Assembly (NCBI GenBank): GCA_022703965.1
Contig: JAKJHH010000003.1
Span: forward strand, 1-36,530
Reading direction: 5' to 3'
Source: Verrucomicrobiota bacterium
Lineage (GTDB): Bacteria; Verrucomicrobiota; Lentisphaeria; Victivallales; UBA1829
Length of the DNA stretch: 36,530 bases
Below are positions 31,151 through 36,530 of the stretch, piece by piece. Each line of letters begins with the position of its first letter. The first letter of the stretch is position 1. The position numbers and the translations under genes are program-made. The notes under the pieces are model-generated. The model worked only from the letters and a program-made list of their open reading frames with translations, did no database searches and was not told the origin of the DNA.

Positions 31151-31522
31151 ATGGCGATACAAGGATTGCTCAATGATGATGCCATCGTCATAAGTAACAA
31201 GATGATGGAAATTGCGACAGAGAGGCAGAAAGTCATAGCTAACAATATGGCCAATGCCAATACTCCGGGTTATACGAGAATGGAGCTCGACTTCCAGCAG
31301 AGGTTGACCGACATCGTAAGATCCGGTGATCTGGAGGATCTGAGTTCCTTCCATGCGAAAGCGGTAGAGGATAAGAGGAACTCTCCAAGTGCCGACGGAA
31401 ACAATGTTCTGATAGCCAATGAAATGAATGAAATGGCACAGAACAGTGTGATGTTCTCACTGCTTTCAAAAGCATTCAGCACCAGACTTGGAATCATCAA
31501 AGCTGCGATGAAGAGCAGCTGA
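31151..31522 (+). CDS. flgB: Flagellar basal-body rod protein FlgB
   Basis: The 123-residue protein is the proximal rod subunit. It has the N-terminal rod/hook signature ATERQKVIANNMANANTPGYTRMELDF (ANNxANxNTPGYxR), the Asp/Asn-rich middle and the C-terminal helix (NEMNEMAQNSVMFSLLSKAFSTRLGIIKAAM) of rod proteins. It is typical in length. It is exported by the flagellar type III system without a cleaved signal. It follows fliW by 87 bp and precedes flgC by 18 bp in the classic flgB-flgC-fliE order, with a GGAGATGGA ribosome-binding region. Confidence 0.94.
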   Translation: MAIQGLLNDDAIVISNKMMEIATERQKVIANNMANANTPGYTRMELDFQQRLTDIVRSGDLEDLSSFHAKAVEDKRNSPSADGNNVLIANEMNEMAQNSVMFSLLSKAFSTRLGIIKAAMKSS

Positions 31523-31540
31523 TAAGGAAGGAGCCGTCCT

Positions 31541-31975
31541 ATGTCATTCGAACTTATACCGGCAGCAAAAATAAGCAGTTCAGGACTTGAAGCTGAAAGA
31601 ATCCGTATGGAACTTACAGCAAACAACCTGGCAAACGTGAATTCGACAGACAAGAACGGCAATGTGTACAGAAAGCACATGGCCATTTTCGAAGCCTCGT
31701 ATAACGATGATGCAAGAGGAGGTTCGACAGCAGAACTTGAGGGCGTAAAGGTGTCGGAAATCGCAACCGACAAGAGAAAGCCGCTCGAAGTTTATGCTCC
31801 TTATCACCCGTATGCGGACGATAAAGGCATGCTTGCCATGCCGAACATATCGCCGATTGAAGAAATGATGGATATGATTACCGCTACAAGAGCCTATGAG
31901 GCAAACCTCTCGGCTCTGAAGCAGAGCAGAGAAATTGCAGATAAGACGATAGCTCTCTCTCGCGGCGGCAATTAA
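31541..31975 (+). CDS. flgC: Flagellar basal-body rod protein FlgC
   Basis: The 144-residue protein is a rod subunit next to FlgB in the basal body. It begins with ISSSGLEAERIRMELTANNLANVNST (rod signature) and ends in the conserved PNISPIEEMMDMITATRAYEANLSALKQSREIADKTIAL helix. Length is as expected for the family. It starts 18 bp after flgB, with AAGGAGG nearby. It is plainly cotranscribed with flgB. Confidence 0.95.
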   Translation: MSFELIPAAKISSSGLEAERIRMELTANNLANVNSTDKNGNVYRKHMAIFEASYNDDARGGSTAELEGVKVSEIATDKRKPLEVYAPYHPYADDKGMLAMPNISPIEEMMDMITATRAYEANLSALKQSREIADKTIALSRGGN

Positions 31976-32040
31976 TGTGATATAATATATACATGTAAAT
32001 GGACGTATATGTATAATTTAACGACAGTGGAGAACCGAAA

Positions 32041-32361
32041 ATGATTGACAAAATTTCACCTGATATGCTGCTGAAGAATATTGATCAGCTCAAAAGCAGT
32101 GTCAATCAGCAGGCTGAAGCTCCGGAAACGACTTCGGGTGCGGATTTTAAATCGGTCCTCGGCAATTTGATTGAAGATGTCGACAACGCTCAGAAAGAGG
32201 CTGACGTATCTCTCAAGAAACTTGCCACCGGTGAGACAAACAGTATTCAGGAAGTCGTAATGAAGATGGAGCAGGCCGACGTATCATTCAAGATGATGCT
32301 TGAAATACGTAACAAACTGCTTCAGGCTTATAAAGACATTATGTCTTCGTCACAGTCTTAA
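32041..32361 (+). CDS. fliE: Flagellar hook-basal body protein FliE
   Basis: The 106-residue protein joins the MS ring to the rod. It has the FliE pattern ADFKSVLGNLIEDVDNAQKEADVSLKKLATGETNSIQEVVMKMEQADVSFKMMLEIRNKLLQAYKDIM with the C-terminal EIRNKLLQAY motif. It follows flgC after 65 bp, a gap that holds two TATAAT strings and a weak inverted repeat (31988-31994 and 32009-32015). fliF, which usually comes next, is absent: a short ORF and a terminator follow instead, so the cluster is split from the rest of the flagellar genes. Confidence 0.94.
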   Translation: MIDKISPDMLLKNIDQLKSSVNQQAEAPETTSGADFKSVLGNLIEDVDNAQKEADVSLKKLATGETNSIQEVVMKMEQADVSFKMMLEIRNKLLQAYKDIMSSSQS

Positions 32362-32406
32362 GTTATTTCCGCGGCTGCTGCACTCCCTTGTTGCAGCTGA
32401 GGAAAT

Positions 32407-32580
32407 ATGAAGAGAAATAAAAATAAACAAAATAGGAGTCCAAACGCTGAAAGCAACTTGGTAAACAAATCCTCTGGTCGGGTAAACCTTCCAAAAAAAT
32501 ACCGCCGGAGCAGTTCATACTCCCAATATGCGACTGTTTCAGACCTTGAGGAGAATGCCCTGAAAAAGTTTATTTTATGA
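32407..32580 (+). CDS. Small basic protein of 57 residues at the end of the flagellar operon (unrecognised)
   Basis: An open frame of 57 codons runs from ATG 32407 to TGA 32580. A GAGGA sequence lies just before the ATG. It starts 45 bp after fliE and its stop codon touches the strong terminator, so it fills the otherwise unexplained end of the operon. The product is strongly basic at the N-terminus (MKRNKNKQNRSP), with a Tyr/Ser-rich middle (KKYRRSSSYSQYATV) and an amphipathic end (SDLEENALKKFIL). It resembles no flagellar protein or CsrA that I know. It could be a real accessory protein or a chance frame; length alone is not significant, but position and ribosome-binding site favour a gene. 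Confidence 0.5.
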   Translation: MKRNKNKQNRSPNAESNLVNKSSGRVNLPKKYRRSSSYSQYATVSDLEENALKKFIL

Positions 32581-32625
32581 CGCGCGACTTGTCACTCCCT
32601 AGACAAGTCGCGCGTTCCCTTTTTT
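32580..32625 (+). terminator. Strong Rho-independent terminator of the flagellar operon
   Basis: A perfect 14-bp stem (ACGCGCGACTTGTC at 32580-32593 with GACAAGTCGCGCGT at 32602-32615) and an 8-base loop are followed by CCC and six T. It is the longest perfect stem seen in the window. Confidence 0.93.
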
Positions 32626-32666
32626 ACAGTTCTGCATTTTGAATGTTCCTCTGGAGATTTTCTTGT

Positions 32667-32688
32667 ATAATATCGAATGAGATATTAT
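32667..32688 (+). promoter_or_regulatory. Palindromic operator overlapping the -10 box of the ROK gene
   Basis: Arms ATAATATC (32667-32674) and GATATTAT (32681-32688) are perfect inverted repeats around a 6-base spacer. A TATAAT string at 32666-32671 is embedded in the left arm. The core ATATC-N6-GATAT recurs in the operator before the next operon (33954-33977), so the ROK protein probably represses both. Confidence 0.6.
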
Positions 32689-32717
32689 TTTGTTGTCTTG
32701 CAGGAGGAGGCTGGAAT

Positions 32718-33854
32718 ATGGCAGGGAGCAGAGCCAGAATAATTGACTCGATACGTCAGGGGAAAAATGAGTTTTCCAAAAAAGATATATGCGCTCATTC
32801 CGGCGTGTCCTGGGGAGCCATGTACAAAGTTGTGGAGTCCTTGCTTGAGGAAGGCTATGTTTTTTGCCGCAGCGTGGAATCCGGCAGGCGCGGACGCCCC
32901 AATGTCCCAATATGTCTGAATGCAGACGCAGCTTTCTGGTGCGGAATAGATCTCGGAGCATCCCAAAGCAAACTTGTGTTTCTTGATCTTGATTTCAAAG
33001 TGCTTTATTCAGAAAAAGTTCCAACTCCGCTTTATACAAATGAAGAAGAGCTTTTCAATTTTCTGTCCGCTTTTTATGCAAACTCCCGCAATGCTGCCGG
33101 AATTTCCGACAGCAAAATAAAGGCGATTGGCCTTGCCGTTTCAGGTCTTGTTGATTCAGAGAACAATCTCTTGGTCTCAGGGGGAAACTGGGGACTTCCA
33201 AGGGGTTCTGCGCTGAAAATAAGCAAACTTGCTGATTTGACCGGGCATTCTGTGTGTTCCTGCACGACGGCTGTGGCGGCGGTACTGGCTGAATATCATT
33301 TGGGACGTCAGGCCGGAGTCGGGAATCTTGTGAGCATCGGAATTGGCGTTGGGGTAGGTTCCGGAGTGGTTGCAAACCATTCTCTGCTGATCAGTCATCC
33401 GGACAGGCCGGTAGGATATATAGGGCACATACTTATTCCGGGCAATGAGCGTAGTTGTGTTTGCGGTTGGCAGGGATGTCTGGAGGCATATTCCGGAGGA
33501 AAGAGTTTGGAAAAGATAGTTCTGGAAAAGCTGCCAGACCGCTCTGATATTCGTAGTGCAGCAGATCTGGATCGTGCGGCTTCTTCCGACTCTGCTGCAA
33601 GAAAAATTCTGGATACCGCCGCATATTACAACGCTATCGGTGTGGCAAATATGATTCAGCTTTATTCTCCGTCGGCAGTTATATTTTCCGGCGGGCAGAT
33701 ACATCGGGACGGCTATCTCTACACGCAGACAATTGCAGAGCTTGGCAAGCTCCTGCCTGAGCAGAGGCGGAACTGCATTTTCGAGATTTCCAGACTTGGC
33801 GAATTTCAATCTGCTCTTGGTGCTGCACGTATGGCTTTTGAAAAATTTATTTGA
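32718..33854 (+). CDS. ROK-family transcriptional regulator (catalytically degenerate kinase fold)
   Basis: The ATG at 32718 follows GGAGGAGG and gives 378 residues: an N-terminal winged helix (about 5-65, FSKKDICAHSGVSWGAMYKVVESLLEEGYV) and a ROK domain with FWCGIDLGASQSKLVFLDL, AVSGLVDSENNLL, IGVGVGSGVV and the zinc-binding CVCGWQGCLE (C247, C249, C254). The ROK kinase catalytic Asp of ENDAN is Thr here (SCTTAVAAVLAE, T184), and Glu of GExGH is Tyr (GYIGH, Y234). So it is a regulator, not a sugar kinase, and its sugar ligand may be unusual. It precedes a glycosidase-like gene and a membrane protein on the same strand and probably controls them. Confidence 0.88.
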   Translation: MAGSRARIIDSIRQGKNEFSKKDICAHSGVSWGAMYKVVESLLEEGYVFCRSVESGRRGRPNVPICLNADAAFWCGIDLGASQSKLVFLDLDFKVLYSEKVPTPLYTNEEELFNFLSAFYANSRNAAGISDSKIKAIGLAVSGLVDSENNLLVSGGNWGLPRGSALKISKLADLTGHSVCSCTTAVAAVLAEYHLGRQAGVGNLVSIGIGVGVGSGVVANHSLLISHPDRPVGYIGHILIPGNERSCVCGWQGCLEAYSGGKSLEKIVLEKLPDRSDIRSAADLDRAASSDSAARKILDTAAYYNAIGVANMIQLYSPSAVIFSGGQIHRDGYLYTQTIAELGKLLPEQRRNCIFEISRLGEFQSALGAARMAFEKFI

Positions 33855-33927
33855 ACCGTTTTTGTCGTTTGATCGCCTTGTTTTCACTTCATAAAATCAC
33901 TTTTTTCAAATTTATTTGAAGAGACAA

Positions 33928-33956
33928 TTGCTTTATCGTGATTTGTTTTGTATAAT
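33928..33956 (+). promoter_or_regulatory. Promoter of the glycosidase/transporter operon
   Basis: TTGCTT (33928-33933), 17 bp and a perfect TATAAT (33951-33956). The -10 box overlaps the adjoining palindrome. The leader to the ATG at 34076 is about 110 bases. Confidence 0.55.
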
Positions 33957-33977
33957 TATATCTACATAGATATAATT
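33954..33977 (+). promoter_or_regulatory. 24-bp palindromic operator of the glycosidase/transporter operon
   Basis: Arms AATTATATCTA (33954-33964) and TAGATATAATT (33967-33977) are perfect inverted repeats around CA. The left arm overlaps the TATAAT box. The core ATATC-N6-GATAT is the same as before the ROK gene. The other sequence in this gap is a 13-bp direct repeat AAATTTATTTGAA (33843-33855 and 33908-33920). Confidence 0.7.
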
Positions 33978-34075
33978 ACTGATCTCATAGCTTCCAGATC
34001 TATGAAGAGGTGAAATAACGGAACCGAATTGAAGTTTGATTTCTCTACATAAATATTAAGAAGAAGGTGTGCAAT

Positions 34076-35794
34076 ATGTCGAAAATTCGGATTGTTTTTA
34101 AAAGCGGACTTGTCGAATTCCGCAAGATGGAAATCTGTTGCGGAAAACTGTCCTTGCCCAGGAAAGATATCCCTCTCGGCGTCGATTATATCGACTTTGT
34201 AAATGATGAGTTTTCAGCTGGGAGCGGTTCTGAAGGATTTTATCTTGTTCCAAGCATAGAAAACAACGGACACGCGGCATTATGTTTTTTTAGAGAAAGA
34301 TCTGATACCGAATCTATTTTCGAATCTAACGACATGCCTGTTTTTGCTGTCAGAAAAAATGGAACAGCTACCCTTGCCGTAGTCAGCGGTATGAGTCTGG
34401 ATTATTCTCTTTGCGTTGGTGTAAGAGATGGAAATTACTACGTTTATCCGCGCTTTCTGCTGAATGGAGAGCCTGCTCCGGAGGATATTGAGATATCATT
34501 TTTAAGCTTGCATGGAGATGATGCCTCTTACTCTGGAATCGCACGCAGATATCGCCGCTATCAGCTTGAGCGCGGAGCCTGTATTCCTTTACGTAAAAGA
34601 ATGGAAGAATATCCGGTACTTAAGAAGGCTCTGAAAGGTCCGATGGTGCGGATACGTCAGGCATGGAAACCGGTTCCGTCTCCGGTTCCGGATCAGACGG
34701 AGGAAACAGAACCGCCGATTCATGTCGCGGTGACGTTTGAACGAGTCGGAGAAATTATAGAGGAGTTCCATCGTCAGGGAATTGAAAATGCTGAGTTCTG
34801 TCTGGTCGGATGGAATAAATCAGGACACGACGGACGTTTTCCGGACATCTTTCCTGTTGAGCCTCTGCTCGGCGGAGAAGAGGGACTCTTGCAGGTAATA
34901 GCAAAAGCAAAAAAATACGGTTACTTGATTTGCGCTCATACGAATGTTCTGGACTCATATAAAATCGCAAAGCGCTGGCGTGAAGAGTATATGCTGAGAG
35001 ATCGGAACGGCAGTCTGCATCAGCAGGGAAACTGGGGCGGTGGAAATTCATACTTTGTATGTCCTGAAATGGCATACGAAAAATATGCGGTGCAGGATAT
35101 GGAAGATATGGCTCGTCTCGGTTTTTACGGGACTCATTACCTTGATGTAATGACTATACTGCGTCCTGACGCATGCTATCATCCTGAGCATCCGCTCAGC
35201 AGGAAAGAGGCTGGTGAGTGGAGGGGAAAGACTCTTGAGCTTGCCCGCAAAAAAGTCGGAGCGAGTGCTTCTGAAGGCTCATGGGATTTCTGTATAGGCA
35301 GCATTGATTACGTGCTTTATACGATTTTTCATGATAATATTTCCCTTCCGCCGATATGCGATAAAGTCATTCCTTTCTGGCATCTGGTCTATCACGGGAT
35401 TGTGCTTTATAACAGCTGCTGCGATACGGTGAATTCCGCAATAAAAAAAGACAAAAAGCTTTTCCTGAGAAACAGTGAATTCGGGGGACGTCCTTTGGCA
35501 TATTTCTATGCGAAATTCCTGTCTTCAGGCACTAACTGGATGGGGGATGATGATTTGATTTGTGCTACTGATGAGCAGTTACGCCAAGCTGTGAAAGCGA
35601 TAAAAAAGGAGTGTGACGAGTACTCCAGACTGAGCGATCTGCAGATGGAATTCATGGAGGAGCATGAAGAACTTGCCCCCGGCGTTTACAGGACAGTCTA
35701 TTCAAGCGGAGACACTGTCATAGTCAATTATACGGGCACTGTCTTTGAATATCGCTCCCGTGAAGTTCAGCCTCAATCGTATTTACGCTTTTAA
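34076..35794 (+). CDS. Uncharacterised glycoside-hydrolase-like protein (possibly GH101/GH129/DUF5696-related)
   Basis: The ATG at 34076 has AGAAGG 8 bases upstream and gives 572 residues; a GTG at 34067 is less likely. There is no signal peptide, so it should be cytoplasmic. The N-terminal about 190 residues are beta-rich; from about 215 comes a predicted TIM barrel (IHVAVTFERVGEIIEEFHRQGIENAEFCLVGW, LICAHTNVLDSYKI). Strand ends carry acidic candidates: HYLDVMTILRPD (D357) and SEGSWDF (E400). The mixture (HPEHPLSRKEAGEW, VIPFWHLVYHGIVLYN, LRNSEFGGRPLAYF) resembles proteins labelled DUF5696 or distant GH101/GH129 alpha-N-acetylgalactosaminidases, as I recall them. No family is certain. It is followed by an overlapping transporter-like gene and controlled by a probable ROK operator. 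Confidence 0.65.
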   Translation: MSKIRIVFKSGLVEFRKMEICCGKLSLPRKDIPLGVDYIDFVNDEFSAGSGSEGFYLVPSIENNGHAALCFFRERSDTESIFESNDMPVFAVRKNGTATLAVVSGMSLDYSLCVGVRDGNYYVYPRFLLNGEPAPEDIEISFLSLHGDDASYSGIARRYRRYQLERGACIPLRKRMEEYPVLKKALKGPMVRIRQAWKPVPSPVPDQTEETEPPIHVAVTFERVGEIIEEFHRQGIENAEFCLVGWNKSGHDGRFPDIFPVEPLLGGEEGLLQVIAKAKKYGYLICAHTNVLDSYKIAKRWREEYMLRDRNGSLHQQGNWGGGNSYFVCPEMAYEKYAVQDMEDMARLGFYGTHYLDVMTILRPDACYHPEHPLSRKEAGEWRGKTLELARKKVGASASEGSWDFCIGSIDYVLYTIFHDNISLPPICDKVIPFWHLVYHGIVLYNSCCDTVNSAIKKDKKLFLRNSEFGGRPLAYFYAKFLSSGTNWMGDDDLICATDEQLRQAVKAIKKECDEYSRLSDLQMEFMEEHEELAPGVYRTVYSSGDTVIVNYTGTVFEYRSREVQPQSYLRF

Positions 35795-36530
35795 TGAATA
35801 TCGAGTTTTTGAGTGTTTTGTTGCTTGCCATGTTGTGGGTGGGAATCGGAGTAACAGTTGCCAAGGCAAGGCAGGACGATTGTTCAATCAGAAAATTCTA
35901 TTTTACAGGTTCTCTGTGCGCCTCCTTTCTGCTCGGAATGTTTTTATTGATCAGTGGGGAAGCTATTGATTTTGACAGGACAAAGCTGTCGGCTTTGCTT
36001 GCGTTTTCAACAGCTTCGCTTCTGAACGGGATAGGACAGGCGCTGACAATGCTGAACCTGAAAGGCGGAGCAAGTGCGCTGGCTTATGCAATTCCGCTCC
36101 TCGGCTTTGCGGTTCCTTTCATCTGGAGCGGAATATTCTGGGGTGAACATATAACTGAGATGAATATAGCAGGAATTATCGTGACTGCTTTTGCTGTTAT
36201 ACTTGCAATTCCTCAAACGCAGAAAGCTTCTCAATGCGCTGAGCCGACGGGGATGGAGATAATGCGTCTTTTTACGGCTCTGGCAGCCATGTTTATTCTT
36301 GGATTCAGTCAGATTTTCATGATCTATCCGACGCTGCCACGGAATGCTCATATGCAGATTCCTTCCAGTATCGCTGCGTTTGTCGTACTGTTTACCAGCA
36401 CTGTCGTTTTTGGTATAGCCATATTGCTTCGTGAAAGCAGTCACCGTGCTCCGTTCCGAAGAGTTTTTACTTACGGACTATGCTGGGGTGTCTTGGCGGT
36501 TTTTTCATATCTTGTTCTTTTTATGGCATT
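35794..36530 (+). CDS. Multi-pass membrane protein, DMT/RhaT-like sugar transporter candidate (3' end outside window)
   Basis: The frame opens at ATG 35794, overlapping the TAA of the previous gene (TAATG), and stays open to the window end with at least 245 codons. The protein is very hydrophobic, with about seven or eight membrane segments (for example EFLSVLLLAMLWVGIGVTVA, FTGSLCASFLLGMFLLI, LAYAIPLLGFAVPFIWSGIFWG, NIAGIIVTAFAVILAI, RLFTALAAMFILGFSQIF), and repeats a pattern like drug/metabolite-transporter superfamily proteins such as RhaT (alternating helix pairs, GIGQALTMLNLKGGASALAYAIP). With a cytoplasmic glycosidase and a ROK regulator as neighbours, import of an oligosaccharide or sugar is likely. 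Translational coupling to the glycosidase supports joint action. The family call is tentative. Confidence 0.7.
   Translation, partial: MNIEFLSVLLLAMLWVGIGVTVAKARQDDCSIRKFYFTGSLCASFLLGMFLLISGEAIDFDRTKLSALLAFSTASLLNGIGQALTMLNLKGGASALAYAIPLLGFAVPFIWSGIFWGEHITEMNIAGIIVTAFAVILAIPQTQKASQCAEPTGMEIMRLFTALAAMFILGFSQIFMIYPTLPRNAHMQIPSSIAAFVVLFTSTVVFGIAILLRESSHRAPFRRVFTYGLCWGVLAVFSYLVLFMA

Noticed and set aside
31988-32015. TATACAT/ATGTATA inverted repeat and two TATAAT strings between flgC and fliE
   Set aside because: Very AT-rich stretch where such matches arise by chance; no -35 box at a fitting distance, and fliE is expected to be cotranscribed.
32362-32406. GC-rich hairpin just after fliE as a terminator
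   Set aside because: No T-run follows and a much stronger terminator lies at 32580-32625; it may only shape translation of the small ORF.
33177-33887. 236-codon frame opposite the ROK gene
   Set aside because: Antisense shadow of a gene with clear ROK motifs.
36007-36444. 145-codon frame on the minus strand at the window end
   Set aside because: It is opposite the membrane protein frame that is open from 35794 to the window end; its translation is Arg/Ser/His-rich as usual for a shadow of a hydrophobic gene.

Overview
The window looks like a chromosomal segment from a polysaccharide-degrading, fermentative, flagellated bacterium. I place it with moderate confidence in Lentisphaerae (Victivallales-like) or a close PVC relative. 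The reasons are two pseudopilin genes ([12 protein letters not shown]... N-termini, C-terminal DGH motif) each heading a glycosidase operon, an MFS-HEAT type protein, a Bacteroidetes/PVC-style ParE, and many AAG/CTC-rich highly expressed genes. This is inference; no rRNA or other decisive marker is present, and I saw no tRNA, insertion sequence or CRISPR array.

Layout. 1-3.0 kb: end of a membrane/HEAT-repeat protein, then a minus-strand operon of two half-size YeeE/YedE sulfur-transport proteins and a PfkB sugar kinase. 3.2-9.4 kb: biotin ligase, then the Na+-pumping oxaloacetate decarboxylase-type complex (order B-G-A) and GTP-dependent PEP carboxykinase, i.e. a PEP/oxaloacetate/pyruvate node with the enzyme that biotinylates it next door. 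9.75-13.5 kb: a small secreted protein, a PHP phosphoesterase, ribosomal protein S20 and topoisomerase ParE. 13.6-19.4 kb: a carbohydrate locus, with an AraC regulator divergent from an operon pseudopilin / large secreted clan-A glycosidase / GH99-like protein. 19.4-28.5 kb: a second, larger locus on the minus strand: GntR-type regulator / pseudopilin / GH2 / secreted unknown / GH13 / acetyl xylan esterase. 28.7-30.3 kb: family-4 uracil-DNA glycosylase and an unknown protein. 30.5-32.6 kb: flagellar genes fliW, flgB, flgC, fliE and a previously untracked 57-codon ORF, with sigma-54 promoter sequences and a strong terminator. 32.6-36.5 kb: a third sugar locus, ROK regulator / uncharacterised glycosidase-like protein / multi-pass membrane protein running off the window end.

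The most informative new signals are regulatory. (1) The ROK gene and the glycosidase operon after it each carry an AT-rich palindrome with the same core, ATATC-N6-GATAT, overlapping or abutting a TATAAT box: a probable self-contained regulon. (2) The GntR operon has a perfect TTGACA-N17-TATAAT promoter followed at once by three direct repeats at exactly 10-bp spacing, a probable autoregulatory operator. (3) Two sigma-54 -24/-12 sites lie before fliW and flgB. (4) A pseudopilin is the first structural gene of two independently regulated glycosidase operons, suggesting that a pseudopilin-based apparatus may be dedicated to polysaccharide capture or enzyme export.
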